Notes: generated from the letters alone by a model not told the origin. Counted from the first letter of the stretch, positions 42,401 to 55,330 are shown. The stretch: DNA of 64,000 nt from Siphonodentalium dalli (GCA_032622095.1 CP136061.1:131082754-131146753), one strand, 5' to 3'. Numbers and translations: made by a program.

Positions 42401-43009
42401 CCAAATGTGAAAAAAAATAAATAGAAATGGCTAAAATAACTTTGTCAAATCTGTTCAAATGGCGAAAAAATGGCTAAAGTCTTTCCCCTGGCATACATAG
42501 ACTGCGTACATGGAAACAGTGGTGTTGGCCTCACGCTGTCTTTGGCGCAGATCTAATTGCCATGTATGCAGCTAATTGCAGTTGCACAATACCATAGCTC
42601 AATAAAAATTAAATATGTGTGTACAACATGGTGGCTGTTTGTTTGAGGGAAGTGTCTAATCTATTGGATACAATTATTCAAGCTTGCCGACTGTGTTCTG
42701 CAAGAAAGATTTTGCAAAAGCCAGCGGTATCTACAATTAATTGCATCCTGGAAGTTTCTGTATGTTGCAAACTACATATGTGATATTCTCAATGAATGCG
42801 CTACATAGTGCAAGTTATTTCAATGTTCTATTATTTATTTTACTGATAGTGAACCATTTATAGTAATGGGGATAATAATAAAAATAAATTCAAAATATGT
42901 TATTAAATGTCAGTTACACCCTGGTGAAAAAAGTGACTTAAAATGTTTTAATTTGGCTAAGCAAAATCAGGTAATGGCTAAACGTTTGGCTACAAGCCTT
43001 TTTGGGCCA
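42401..43009. other. Unassigned sequence
   Basis: A/T-rich. GTGTTGGCC phrases near 42520 and 43008 suggest an insertion into the CCAAGATGGC repeat, but borders cannot be set by eye. Confidence 0.35.
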
Positions 43010-43300
43010 ACACGAACACCGTTGGTGATGTTCGGATGAGGGATGTGATCTGCAGGGTGTGCCAAAGGATTTAGTCATATAAAGATTAAGATCCAAGATG
43101 GTTGCTGGTGGCCAAAACAACAAAAATCATTCAAATTTGATAACTCCCATGGAGGTGGTCCTAAACATGCCTGTCAATATTAAAACAATTCTCCAATAAA
43201 TGTGGGCTGCAAGGTGTGTCGATCGAACAGTGATGTGCCAAATCCAAAAAATAGTTTGGGGCAGGACGGTCACAAATTCGACATGGCGAACCATAATTTC
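43010..43300. repeat. CCAAGATGGC modules
   Basis: GGTGATGTTCGGATGAGGGA, AAGGATTTAGTCAT and GATCCAAGATGG, continuous with the 39.3-42.4 kb family. Confidence 0.7.
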
Positions 43301-43552
43301 ATGCAGTTTCTTGGATGAAATTAGTTAGTTTCATATGATTGATATCTCTCTCTCTTTCACAAATCAAAATTACTGCAGTGGGCAACAGGCTACACCTATC
43401 ACTAACAGGCAGTGTTAATTTCATAGACAAAAATGAACTGGCTGTTTTTTGGAAAATGAAGTCACTCTTGGGTGATAATTTTGAGTGGTGGGTGCTCCCG
43501 CTAGGTGCCACCCAATGTGAGCAAGATGGCTGCTGACAGTCATGTTTATTTA

Positions 43553-44330
43553 TAAAGGCCCACATAATTTACGAACACCCAGATCACATATATAAAATAT
43601 ATGCCATATTATATATCTGGTTTAATAAACTGTGAACATGTTTTTGTTAAGTTACTGACATGTTTTTTCATCTGGATTGTAGTTTGTATTGTAATATTTT
43701 CAATGGAGGGGGAATAACTCTAAATCTTAAAGATAGAGCTATTCCCTTTCCATTGAAAATACATTTTTAGTTTGAATTCTGATGCATTCTGGGAGCCAAA
43801 ACCGGGGTAATCTTTCCGATTTGAGCTGTTTTCTATTTCTCTATGGGCATCTTCTGAAACAATTATAGTGATCAATTATATAGAGAGTAATCAATTGGTT
43901 CCGAGAATTACGTTAAATAATTCACGAGAGGTGAGAGACGTCGGTAAGAAACGAGTGCGCTAACGAGTTTCTTATTGAACGTAATTCTCGGAACTAATTG
44001 ATTACTCTATTTATTACACTTCTGCATCAATTTGGTTCGCCAAATATGATTAAAACACACAGAATGAATGCTTAAAAGTCCCGATGTGGATAAAGATCAA
44101 CCATAGAAAATTCAGTCTAGATCAGTAAGCGACGTGACGTCACGGGAAATGACATAATTCACTAGTGACATTACCAATTTTAATTAACAGCGTTTTCAAT
44201 GGAAATCGCGCATAGGAGTGTAATAAAGTATTTTAATCATATTTTATGGCATAGATTTTTATTAAAACCGTATATCAAGTCACTAAAAAAAAAATAAACA
44301 GCGATTCGAAAATTAATTGGGCCTTTAATG
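43553..44330. repeat. AAAGGCCC-family MITE with a foldback inside
   Basis: Starts TAAAGGCCCACATAATTTACG and ends CGAAAATTAATTGGGCCTTTA (each broken at 20 or fewer here). The family's inverted pair GGGAATAACTCTAAATC and GAGCTATTCCC is at 43708-43760. Sequence from about 43866 to 44220 is extra compared with 24031-24504. Confidence 0.7.
43884..44008. repeat. 125-bp imperfect palindrome
   Basis: AGAGTAATCAATTGGTTCCG with GAGAATTACGTT is mirrored by AACGTAATTCTCGGAACTAA and TTGATTACTCT. The centre carries CGAGAGGTGAGAGACGTCGG. It lies in the extra sequence of the surrounding MITE. Confidence 0.8.
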
Positions 44331-44893
44331 AATTTCTGGGAAAAATCAATGACTCCCATCTTGGTCACCCAGACAATCCGTATGAAGTTCGGTGATGATC
44401 AGATTAGGGATGTGGCCTGCAGGGTGTGCTAAAGCAAACTGTTGATTGATCACAGATGGATAGACGCACATCAACCCATGTCAATAGCTCAAACTTTACT
44501 TCGTCAAGTAGAGCTAAAAATGTAAACTCAAGTACAGACAATTACATCATGCAAATTATCTTTGTAGCTTCCGGACGAATTGTCTGGACACCAGTGCAAG
44601 CTTGTTAGTTTCTCCAACTCCAATTGCAGATAAGTTACCATGTCATTATCGGTTAAAACAGGGATGACATGATTGACTTCGCAATTGTATCCTTGAACAG
44701 GAAATGATGGAAACTAACATCGGGCACCTTTTGGAGTGCGAATAATCTTTGGTATATTCATGAAACACCATGGGATGAGTAATATGCTCAGAAAATTAAT
44801 AAACATCAGCAAAAAAACACCAATATGTGGAATATTCTGTGCAGCACACTTGTTTTGCCTTATTTCAACCTTTGAAACTGGGCCAGTCCTTTT

Positions 44894-45430
44894 TATGTTT
44901 ACCCATACCATAGTATGGTAAACATAGTGTCATTGTGTGGATTGACCACTCGTCGTTAGTCCGTCTGTCTGTCTGTCTGTAGACACTTTACGCATGGTGC
45001 GATAACTGAAATATTTTCTATCTGAACGGAACCAAATTTTGTATATGAATTTCTCAGCACCAAATACAGATCGAGTTCGAATATGGGTTTGATCCGCGTT
45101 TTTTTTACGGAGTTATGGCCCTTTTTCGACTTAAAATTCATGCATGCTGCCATAACTCCAAAAAAATTATTTGACCGGTACCAAATCTGGTATGCGAGTT
45201 TCTCAGCCCAAAATACGTATCGAGTTCAAATATGGGTTTGATCTGATATTTTTTAATGGAGTTATTGCCCTTTGACATAGAATTCATGCATGCTTCCATA
45301 AATACACCATTTCTCAACTGATATGAACCAAATTTTTTATGTGAGTTTCTCAACTCAAAATACAGATCGAGTTCGAATATGGGTTTGATCCGTTATTTTT
45401 GAATGGAGTTATGGCCCTTTTTCAACTAAG
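44894..45430. repeat. CCATACCATAGTATGG repeat with three modules
   Basis: Begins with the palindrome GTTTACCCATACCATAGTAT..AAACATAG, then GACCACTCGTCGTTAGTCCG and GTAGACACTTTACGCATGG. Three modules of about 140 bp follow with GAACCAAATTTTGTATATGA, CAGATCGAGTTCGAATATGG and GGAGTTATGGCCC. Related copies are at 21875-22170 and 45812-46040. Confidence 0.8.
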
Positions 45431-45811
45431 AATTGAACAGACAACCCTAGCAGTCTACAATTAATTACCAGTGATATGAAGTTTAACTCCTTAGAGAAGG
45501 AGATAAGCAGTAATCTGTATTATGAGAAATAGAGTTATTTTTAGCCATCAGTATGAGGACTAACCAGAGATACTTTATACCTGTGGAGAGATATTAAAGA
45601 GCTCTGTGTAATTAATTTGCCCTGTTAGCCTGGGTTTCTGAGGCTGTCTCTATGTCAAGAAAGATGGCTTGCAATAGAAATCTCATAGGGAATAAATTGT
45701 GTTTTATCACATAATCTGTCATGTTTGTCCAGTGTTTCACAAAAATCACATACATGGCCATGCTAGTGGAGATGGGAAAATTGATACTTACCCACAAATG
45801 ACTAATTTGTA

Positions 45812-46260
45812 TGTTTACCCATACCATAGTATGGTATTAAAACATAGTATCAATGTCCGGATTGACCACTCATCGTTAGTCCATCCGTCCATCTGTCTGC
45901 CTGTAGACACTTTACGCATGGTGGGATAACTCAAATATTTTCTATCTGATCGGAACCAAATTTTGTATATGAATTTTACAGCACAAAAGACATAACTATT
46001 TTTAAGTGAGTTATGGCCCTTTTTCCAAAAAAATATTCACTCTTAAAAAAAAATTCTTGCACCATTTAACATAAAATGAATACATGAATAAATAAATAAA
46101 TAACAACAAAAAATGAATAAATAAATAAATAACAACAAAAAATAATAAAATTGTTTTTTTATAATAATTAAAATAAAAGTAGTAACAGTAACAGAGTAAC
46201 TTACTGTCGCCAAGGGATGGGTTAACATCTGCCGATCGTGATCGGCCTCTCGTTCTCTTT
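45812..46260. repeat. CCATACCATAGTATGG repeat, shorter copy
   Basis: Same palindromic start and GACCACTCATCGTTAGTCC, one module ending GAGTTATGGCCC, then simple AATAAATAAATAA sequence and the phrase CTGCCGATCGTGATCGGCC that also follows the 21.9 kb copy (22763-22785). Confidence 0.75.
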
Positions 46261-46263
46261 CAA

Positions 46264-46960
46264 ATAAACTAAAACAAATTCAATTCGCATTCCAATAAAT
46301 GGTTTATTGAACCTTTTACTTTTAACATGTAAACATACGAAATCATCACACAAAATTGTCACTCATACAGCATTCAGTACAAAATATAATCTCCTTAAGT
46401 AGTTATCCTCCTTGATCCCAGTCCTGATGGCGAATATGAAAATATCCTTTCACTATTGGATGTCATAATTATAATTGCTAATGCCACCCACCAAAATATT
46501 CTTTTTTTTAGAACACGTTATGTTAAAGATGGTCAATCATCTTCCAGGACACAATTACTACATAATTATTATAAATCCAGATTTCAAGACTACAAATAAT
46601 TATTTTGTTAATAAAATACAGAAAGAACTGAAGGCTGGGTATATTATTTGTCTATAAAGGCATAAACAAGTGGTTTATTTCGATCTTGGTAAATTCTATA
46701 GTTGAAATACAATTTGCCGTTATTGACGAAGAGTTGTCCTTTTTGGTATGCTCTGAACATTTTCAGGCTCTAAAAATAGTCTCTAAAACTGTCCCGCTGA
46801 TGTGATAAGAAAGTGATAAGAAAATATTTATATTTAACTGATAGAAACTTTTCAGTCCAGGTGTCCTCGATTCATATCAATTATTTTATACCCCGGAATC
46901 TGGGAAGAGATAGACCATCTTTAATTGCTCAAGTACATGTTGTTATTTGTACTGAGAATG
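46264..46960. other. Unassigned sequence
   Basis: Not obviously repeated. A reverse AATAAA (TTTATT) near 46302 could mark the 3' end of a minus-strand transcript, but no coding exon is recognised next to it. Confidence 0.3.
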
Positions 46961-47171
46961 CAGTACCCTAAGTAATCGACTCCTTAACCACAGCAGAATT
47001 ATGGGTAACTTTTCAGGATTTAGTTGGAAATATGGCTTGTTGCCATTCATCTGAAAGCTCTCGGGGAGAGCTTTCCGATAAATGGCAACAAGCCATATTT
47101 CCGACTAAATACTGAAAAGTTACCCATAATTCTGCTGTGGTTAAGGAGTCGATTACTTAGGGCATTACTGT
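46961..47171. mobile_element. Tc1/mariner-like foldback MITE, full length
   Basis: An almost perfect 211-bp palindrome: CAGTACCCTAAGTAATCGAC, TTAACCACAGCAGAATTATG and GGAAATATGGCTTGTTGCC, then the inverse, meeting at GAAAGCTCTCGGGGAGAGC. The right end GGGCATTACTGT is followed by A, giving the TA expected of Tc1/mariner insertions. Confidence 0.9.
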
Positions 47172-47732
47172 AGATCATAATTTGAAGTGAATTTTTATGT
47201 TGATAATGGGGTAGGTGGACAGTGTTATACAGAATACAGCTCCTCAATATCTCTCATAATTGTAAAGCTGATGTTATGACTACCATTCACTAAAAACCAA
47301 TGCACCATGGGAGTATTATTTTACTTCTATGTACTTGGTGATACCAACATCAAAGTATTGAATAGGATGTGTGATAAGAGATGCAATTATAATTGGCCAT
47401 CAGGACTGAAAGATCTCCGAGCATGATATGAACATGGTACATCCACCAAATGGCTTTCCCAGCTATACATAAAACATGAGTGTGTGTATTTATAGCACCA
47501 GTGTGATGATCATCCGGTGGTCATGGATAAGGTTACGAACCTAATTGTAAGAATGTGTATTAAATAGAACCAATTAGCTGTAAAAAGCCAATAATCAACA
47601 TATCCAATTCAATTTATCAATGATTTCTAACCATGTGAATTTAATTAAAACAATGAAGCAATTATATAACAGTGAACACATTGTTTCAAATAACAAGCCA
47701 TCATTTCACTAAGGTTCAAGAAATTCAAGCCT
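47172..47732. other. Unassigned sequence
   Basis: A/T-rich with no recognised gene or repeat. Confidence 0.35.
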
Positions 47733-47876
47733 TGAAATAGTGTCTGTCATTTGCAGAATGAGGTCCCCAGAGGGTGAATTTAGTGATGCTACCCTGCATA
47801 GCAGGCTAGCATCACCAAATTCACCCTCTGGTGACCTCATTCTGCAAATGATAGACACACTATTTCAAGGTTCAAG
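47733..47876. mobile_element. GAGGTCCCC-type foldback MITE, full length
   Basis: CTTGAAATAGTGTCTGTCAT, TTGCAGAATGAGGTCCCCAG and GGGTGAATTTAGTGATGC are mirrored by GCATCACCAAATTCACCC, GGTGACCTCATTCTGCAA and ATGATAGACACACTATTTCA. It is 144 bp and the cleanest of at least ten copies in the window. Confidence 0.9.
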
Positions 47877-48831
47877 AAATTATTTGGATTTATCCATCAC
47901 CTTTTATATATAAATATAAACAATACTCCTAATATAAATGTTGATAATTAAGTGTGACCTTTATTTGATTTAAGCTTGCATGTAATAACATTGCAAAGCC
48001 AGGCAAAGCTCCTCATAATTATTGAAGTGGTCCTTTTGTCGTTATCATTTTTGTGACCAGATACACCAAATTCCATGAACAAATGTCCCCAATAAGACAT
48101 TTACTGGTGGCATCTATTTATAAAGTCATACCAGAAGGTATGGGGTCATGATAAACTGGATTTGTTTTGCTTTTTCAATGATTATTTCTTCTTTAATTCA
48201 TGCACAATCCATAACAATTGTTTTATGTAAATGAGTCACATGAAGTCACTGATTATGCGCAGCTGTGTTTTCATTAGTCTAGTCCTTCAAGGTTTCTTGA
48301 TTAAGACGCCTAGTAAAGGTGATAGATAAACAATATATCCACAGTGTGGTTAATAACATGCCTTATTTTCAACCACAGGTTTTCGCTTTTAGTTTTAGTG
48401 TAAAAACTGGAAAATTAAAAGATAAATCCCATAAGAGACAATAAAGCATATAATCGTGTACTTTGTGGACATCACGCAAAATATTATAATTTAAAATTAG
48501 TTAGAATCTATGGATTAAAAAGAATAATTTAAAATGAATTGGATTGCATTAAAACAAGCTGAATAGCAAATATCAATTGCTTAAACTTTTAAAAGCATTT
48601 TAAGATGAAATTGATGGAATTATTGGTTATAAATAATCAGATTTATACAATAATATTTAAAAGCATTTAAATTAGCGATGTTACAGGATAAATAAATGAT
48701 TTTCATGGTGAGATTCACATGATGACTTCAGGTACAACCACATTGTGAATGGAGAACATTAGTAGTCTATTTCATTCACAACTGTTATTTTTAAAACAAT
48801 ATTTCAATTTGATGTCAGCAGAAAATTGTAT
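47877..48831. other. Unassigned sequence
   Basis: A/T-rich with no recognised gene or repeat. Confidence 0.35.
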
Positions 48832-48835
48832 TTAA

Positions 48836-49106
48836 CCCTTTCATGATGGGAGCTGCGCTGGTGCAGCATTAAAGATACTGTGCCAAATACTGCCAATGCA
48901 TTCTCTTATATATGCGAGTCTCCCATAGGGAGCCTTCATATATAAGAGAAAGCACTGGCTTACAAGTTCAAGGCAAATTTTGTTAGGCCAATGTATTCTC
49001 TTATATATTTGAGGCTCCCTATGGGGAAACTCACAAACATGTATATAAGAGAATGCATTGGCACAGGGTTTTCACAAAATTTCAGGAAGCTCCAGTCATG
49101 GAAGGG
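48836..49106. mobile_element. piggyBac-like MITE, CCCTTTCATGATGG ends
   Basis: TTAA at 48832-48835 and 49107-49110. Ends CCCTTTCATGATGGGAGCT and AGCTCCAGTCATGGAAGGG (each under 20). Internal inverted phrases TGCATTCTCTTATATATGCG and GTATATAAGAGAATGCATTG. A sister family of the AGTGCCA-ended copies, sharing internal sequence. Confidence 0.85.
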
Positions 49107-49153
49107 TTAACATGATAATTAATGGCAAGAATAGTGGAGACCTCTTTCACTTA

Positions 49154-49371
49154 CAGTAATGCCCTAATTAATCGACTGCTTAACCACAGCAGAATTATGG
49201 GTAACTTTTCAGGATTTAGTCGGAAATATGGCTTGTTGCCATTCATCGGAAAGCTCTCCCCGAGAGCTTTCCGACCGATGAATGGCAACAAGCCATATTT
49301 CCGACTAAATCCTGAAAAGTTACCCATAATTCTGCTGTGGTTAAGCAGTCAATTAATTAGGGCATTACTGT
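49154..49371. mobile_element. Tc1/mariner-like foldback MITE, full length
   Basis: CAGTAATGCCCTAATTAATC to the inverse GGGCATTACTGT, a near-perfect 218-bp palindrome centred on GCTCTCCCCGAGAGC. It is preceded by TTA; the following bases are TGC, so the right TA is lost or shifted. Confidence 0.88.
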
Positions 49372-51150
49372 GCATAGTGTTGTCTATGAAAGATTTAAAA
49401 TTAACTTTGTGTCCAATAAAAGATATCTCAAGATTCAAAAGAGATATACCAAGTATCCAATAAACGGAACACTTGCATAGCATTAAAAGTAAAGAAAGCC
49501 CAGGTTTTTTAAAAATTAAAGTCAAACGACATAACAGTGTGATATCACACATCTACATAAGATTAACCATAAGTTCATAAATAAAACTATTCCAAGATTC
49601 CATATTAAAGCCAGGCAATCTGAGATAACACCCGTTTTTCATTTGTGGTTCTCTCCTCTAAATTTTGAAATTTATATACTTTTAGACAATAAATCTACAG
49701 CCGGTTACAATACACCAAATGATTTGCATAGGCCTCAGTGTTAACCAATCCCGCTGGCCTGTATTCTCAGGAAAGATCTGACCCTGCACGAGTATCAAAA
49801 ATTGAAGAATGTCCTTTTAAACACACAAAAAAATTTGCCCAAAAGTACTTGTCAACATATTGCATCACGCTGCAGTTTGACAAACGTCACACTACCCTTA
49901 AACTGGAGAAAAAAATGACATGAAAAAAACACCAACCCCATCCCATAAATTATTCTCCAATTTGACGGCCGTAACTGTTCACCATGTGGCTATATTTGAT
50001 GTTTCTCGTCGGGAAACACGTTTGTGCATTTTTGTGTGCACTTTTCATCCATGTATCATTGACCATTCAGCTGCCATGATTTTTTTATGCTGATCCTAGC
50101 TTGGGGGTCCCAGGGGAAATCACTCTACTAATTTGTATTTGGTGTATTATAACCAGCCCTGTTAATTAGCAGAAATTTGCTAAGAAATGGCCTAGGCTGG
50201 AAATGGTTCTTCGGCTAACAATAAAATTTTGTCTTACCCAAGAGGAATCGTAAAAGAAATGGCGATCATTTGTTTTCATAGTTTGAAATTCCTTTGGAAT
50301 TCCTTTCTGTCAAATATTTTCCATCTTAATTTTCATTTGAGAGAAATTTGAAAACTCCTTTATTTAAATCGAGCCATACGAGATCGAAAAAGTTGTTGCA
50401 CCATGCACGATTTTTGGGACCCTGTGAATTACATGAAATTTTCCTCGGACATCTTGGTAGTGAACTTATTTTTGTATACTTTTCCTGTGTATATTCGAAG
50501 CGCCTGTAGCCAACTATTTGGATTTGGTGCTATATAAGAAAACTGTTATTATTAATATTCGTAACATTCTCATAAGTTATTGAGGTATCTTGATGTCACA
50601 TTGTCTGGCTTTAATATAAGAATAAAAGATAACAAAGAATGGTAGCATATCTTATCAACATAGCATGAAGGCACATTCAATTATAACTCCAATGACCAAC
50701 AATGGGGCAAACACCATCAGATATCTCATATAAAATTCAACAAGAGCAGGAAGTAACACAAGTGAAAATATTAAAGATACCCAAGGCACACGCAGTGGGT
50801 AAACGTGAAAGGAATAAAAATCTCTGTTAAAACATCACCATGAAGAAGAAATAGATAAATTTGTTCTCATATCCATTACTGATAGATCTCCAATAACGAA
50901 ATTTCGCTGGTTGAAACCATTGTTATGCAAACAAAACAGTGATTTGTAAATAAACATCATTTAAATCATGTAGTAAGTTCAAATAATTTAGTCTGAATAT
51001 ATTTTTCAATACTTTGACCTTTTCCAATGTTTACGATCAGGTTTTGGTAAACTTTGGTATCTTATAGAACTTTTATTTGTAATTCCATTGTAACAGTAAT
51101 GTTTACACAAGAACTGTTTTGATATGCAAAATCTCACTATTGGAGAGTTC
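49372..51150. other. Unassigned, with a possible SINE or LINE tail near 50500-50560
   Basis: No gene is recognised. GCGCCTGTAGCCAACTA, GGTGCTATATAAGAAAA and TTATTATTAATATT at about 50501-50560 resemble the 3' tail of invertebrate SINE/LINE elements (GCGCTATATAA plus ATT repeats). This is recalled pattern knowledge only. Confidence 0.35.
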
Positions 51151-51154
51151 TTAA

Positions 51155-51329
51155 CCCTTTCAGTGCCAAGTCCGATTTTTGTATCAACCCATATTGATTA
51201 TAATAATGTGACACATTGATGGAAAGAGAGCTCTTTCCATCAATGTATCACATTATTATAATCAATAAATTTGAAAAATGATCAACGAAATATGGGTTGA
51301 TGCAAAAATCGGACTTGGCACTGAAATGG
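51155..51329. mobile_element. piggyBac-like MITE with a palindrome inside
   Basis: TTAA at 51151-51154 and 51330-51333. Ends CCCTTTCAGTGCCAAGTCC and GGACTTGGCACTGAAATGG. Inside, GATTATAATAATGTGA-CACATTGATGGAAAGAG is mirrored by CTCTTTCCATCAATG and TCACATTATTATAATC, a second palindrome. Confidence 0.88.
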
Positions 51330-51333
51330 TTAA

Positions 51334-53609
51334 TAATGAAAATAAGAACAAAATCAATCTATATATTTATTTGATCATATTTGTTTTACAGAGTTTTATG
51401 TTATATCGCATGAACCCACATCGAAGACCGTGGGTCCCTTAAATTCTGATAATTTTTAAGACTTAATAACTTCGAATAGTTTATCCATTGTGCAGTCTCA
51501 TGACGTATTTTGTGCTTATAACAATCGCAATAAACAGCTCAGTGCAAGAGTTTAAACTGACATGTAACTTACTTTTCATAAGACTGTTTTTGGTCTATTA
51601 TTAAAATATTTGATGGAAAGTCCAGTTTTTTCATATTGCATATGCTTTTTATTCAATTGAACCCTTTGGGACTCCTACATTTATTGCAAATGTGTATATT
51701 CAGGATACATTGAAGCTACAATTGGCTAACAGTAAGCCATTGATTGAGAATTCCCTACAGGCTGGACTGAGATCTGACACAATGAATAGCTGAATTTCTC
51801 AGTCATGTGTTATAAATTGATGATATATCATCTGAAAAGTAAATTATGCTTGTGTACAGAATATCGTTTTCTGAGACGCTGAGTGTATACTGGTGTCATA
51901 ACCAATGTATTATCACTACTTGATAGTATTCTTTTCTCTGCACACCTGGATGTCCAGCATTAACTGACTGATGTGTAGAGAGCGTCTATGTCAGAGATAT
52001 GAATCCTTTAATAACCAACGCATCACTGCCCGCATAGTGTAGACCACATACCAGTTGAGTAAATATGTCACTGTAGTTCCGAAGAATCCACTTTCTTGCC
52101 ATCACTAGAATTATAAGCCACAGCCTTAATATTATAGAAGTATTGAATCATCTCCGTAACTAAATTGAGACATAAAACTTGATAAATTATGATAGATTGC
52201 ACACTACTGATGGCTGGGGGCCATCATCGGAATATACAGTCATATAACCACAGTCTTGATGGGATGATCCATGAATGACATCACAAATGGCACGGGATAG
52301 CACAGCCTTGTAGCTTTGAGGGAGAAGGACAGTTTATGCGTGTCATTTCGCATTGAAATTCAACAGTCCCAGCTGAAAGTAGAAAGTAAAGCATGTGTTA
52401 AATTTTTTATTTTTATACCATCCATATATGTCAAGAATGAAAATAATTTCATCATTTGTCATTTGAAAATATTATCTAAACGAGATACATACATGTATTG
52501 AATGTGATTAGGAATACGCATCGTCATTTTAAATTTATGATTTTTTTTTAATTTATTCAGTTTTTAATTTTTTTGTTTGCACCAGTCACGAGCCATACGG
52601 GTGATGGAGTATAACCTGCTGTTTAAGAAATTTTTTAAGAAACCTAACATTATAATAATGAGCCAGATATCCACCTGTAGTTTTTATAACATGTTCCATA
52701 ACACAATAATTCTTATAATCAGAGCTAAGAATATTCTGAAATCATTTATATGAAACAATATGAAACGTGTTATCAGGGTTAGAAAGACATGCGTGTGAAA
52801 ATGCAATACAATGAATACAATAAACTTTCACAAGTGGCCAATGATACGAATGAAAATCCATTGTTCCAGTTGTAACCTGTGCAACAACCCTCAAAGAATA
52901 AAAATATTGTCATGCTAATTTCACACTTTTTGTAGAATGTTGGAGTCGCATAGCATGTTTTTGAATTAACTGGTCTGTATTCCAAGGGCAAGACGTTTTT
53001 TTTCTTTTTTTTCTTAAATATCTTGCAAATACATGCCATATACAAATTAAAACACTAGCAGTTTGTGATACAAAGAAAACATACTTTGTTTGCCCTGACC
53101 CTACCTACCCTCAAGACCTCCCTTCTAAAGTATTTTGTTGACATCCCAATAAATGTATCTCTTTATTTCCACATAAATACTAGTAGAGTGCATAAATTGT
53201 ATGGAAACCCATACCGTGATTATATCAACTGGTACATTATTCAACCCGAACACATCAGTGACAAACGAAGAAGTAATTCCAGATTAGTAAAAAATAGTTA
53301 TAATATGCAGCAACACGGTAATAAAAACATGCATAATCTGTGAAGGATATTCAGCCTTCTGCAAGAAAGAAAAAACATTAGGCCATAATAAAGAATTGAC
53401 TAGACTGGACTCGGGGCGGAGAAGTGCCTTCTCCCTATATGATTATTAAGGCAAAGTGGACTGTTATCAAGGAGATGTTATAATGGCTCAAGTTCAATTT
53501 GCAACCCAACATCACGAATCTATGATCCAATAAGTATTATGCAATATAAGAGCCCATTTATAAAACAGTTATAATGAGTAAGGACACCATTATAATTAGC
53601 AAATGCAGT
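51334..53609. other. Unassigned sequence
   Basis: 2.3 kb without recognised repeats or exons. Frames of 60-92 codons (for example 53065-53343) match nothing known to me. Confidence 0.35.
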
Positions 53610-53613
53610 TTAA

Positions 53614-53845
53614 CCCTTTGAGTGCCAGGGGCCCATCTCATCGGCCCTAAACCTACAAAATAAGTCTTATAAAGAATATAAGAATAAATTATTAAAATTG
53701 TAAATAAAAAAACATAAAAACAATTGTTAGGCCAATGCATTCTCTTATATATGCGAGGCGACCTATGGTCGACTCGCATATATAAGAGAATGCATTGGCA
53801 CAGGGTATATGGGTTGATACAAAAATCGACCTGGCACTCAAAGGG
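53614..53845. mobile_element. piggyBac-like MITE (CCCTTTGAGTGCCA ends)
   Basis: TTAA at 53610-53613 and 53846-53849. Ends as in 18817-19011. An internal inverted stretch, GCATTCTCTTATATATGCGA and TCGCATATATAAGAGAATGC, spans 53737-53795. Confidence 0.9.
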
Positions 53846-54118
53846 TTAAATATGCTGCAGGGACATATGTATATTGGTATATGAGAAGTCACATTGAACA
53901 CCCTGGGACAAAAATAGGGAGAAGTGACACAATGTAGCATGGATGCCGGAGAAAGGGGGCATGCTGATACACTTGCCCCCCCTTGCCCTGGCCCAGAGGA
54001 GACTAGTGGGCACCCGAAAAGTGCCCACCTGATTGGTTTGCCCCCCTTGCCCTTTCAGCCCCTTTGATGTCCCTGCAAAGTAGGTAGAAGACAAGAGGTG
54101 TGCACTCGCGTGCTAGCA

Positions 54119-54811
54119 TACCCCCACCGTGGCAAATTCAACCAGCATTATCCGTAAACCCAACAAAAAAGATTTTTAACTTTAAAGAAAAATTTGAATT
54201 AATAATATCGATATGGTGTCGCAAGAAGCTTGTACAGAAATTTTGTTTTCAAATTAGTTCATATTTGTTGGAATGATTGCAGAAACCCAAAAAAGGGTAG
54301 AAAATGAAACGCAACCTTAACATCTAAGATGGCTTTTGTCGAGTGTTTCGTCAGTCAAACCAAACTTCTGCTAAGAAGGCACACAACTCCAGGGAAAAAA
54401 GCATCCACAAAAAAAAAATCCCAAAATTTCTAAGTCAAAATAAGTCGAAAATGAAGTTTAATGTTAGGAAAAACAGTCCGAGCCAACCCTGAGCCACATC
54501 ATGTAGAGAGGGTGTTGTGAGAAGCATGTATACCAAAAATTATTGAAATCGGTTCATATTTGTTAAAGTTATTAAGTCGGACAGAATTTTCTAAGTCAAA
54601 AAGTAAGGCGTAACTTAAAAAAAGAAAGTCTGACCGCACCGCAATTAGCATCATGCGGAGAGGCGGTCCTAAGGAGATTGTATACAAAAAAATTATTGAA
54701 ATCAGTTCATAGTTATGAGGTCGGATGGACAGACACACGAAGGGAGAAAGTGTGACAGACAGACGCAGTCAATCATGTATACCCCCCATTTTCTTCAAAA
54801 GTGGGGGTATA
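54119..54811. mobile_element. Repeat element with ATACCCCC ends and a terminal hairpin
   Basis: Starts GCATACCCCCACCGTGGCAA and ends with the hairpin ATACCCCCCATTTTCTTC-AAAAGTGGGGGTAT. Modules inside carry AAATCGGTTCATATTTGTT and a CAGACAGACG tail. Same family as 56508-57313. Confidence 0.7.
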
Positions 54812-54924
54812 ATAACTTCAAAGTTGCCCTTTATCTGGTCCCTGCCTTAAATAATGTGCTTTCAAATGGCTCTTTCTGATTAAATAGCTAATAGCTTGAC
54901 TGTAATAAACCTTTACAGACTGAT

Positions 54925-55150
54925 AATAGTGTGCCTGTAAGGTTCCCAGAGGGTGAATTTAGTGATGCTATCCAGCACAGCAGGCTAGCATCACCAAATT
55001 CACTCTCTTGGGACCTCATTCTGTATGGCCTCATCTGCTCTAGGAGACATAGACTCAGATTGAATTTCCCAAACGGTGAATATTGTGATGTACACCCATT
55101 GGGAACCTCGATTATGCAATGTGTCATCTGCCAATTTGGGGATGTACAGT
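54925..55150. repeat. GAGGTCCCC-type MITE composite
   Basis: GAGGGTGAATTTAGTGATGC and CATCACCAAATTCACTCTC, then CACCCATTGGGAACCTCGAT and CTGCCAATTTGGGGAT, as in 19305-19712. Confidence 0.75.
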
Positions 55151-55330
55151 AGAGAAACTAAACTTATTATCGGAACATTTCCACCAATTGATATTAATCC
55201 TGTGTTATTTGTCATCAGCTTATATTTCCTGAACATGATAAACAGAACATCCCTCCAGATTCACAGTAGACCATCCCAATGTATACTTTTATAACTGAAT
55301 GGGAGAATCCATTAGTAATAAAGTGTTAAG
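55151..55330. repeat. Relic of the piggyBac-like MITE typified at 57784-58001
   Basis: TTATTATCGGAACATTTCC, TATATTTCCTGAACATG and AACTGAATGGGAGAATCCAT match 38040-38225. The left end is missing and the right end is degraded (AAAGTGTTAAG). Confidence 0.6.
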
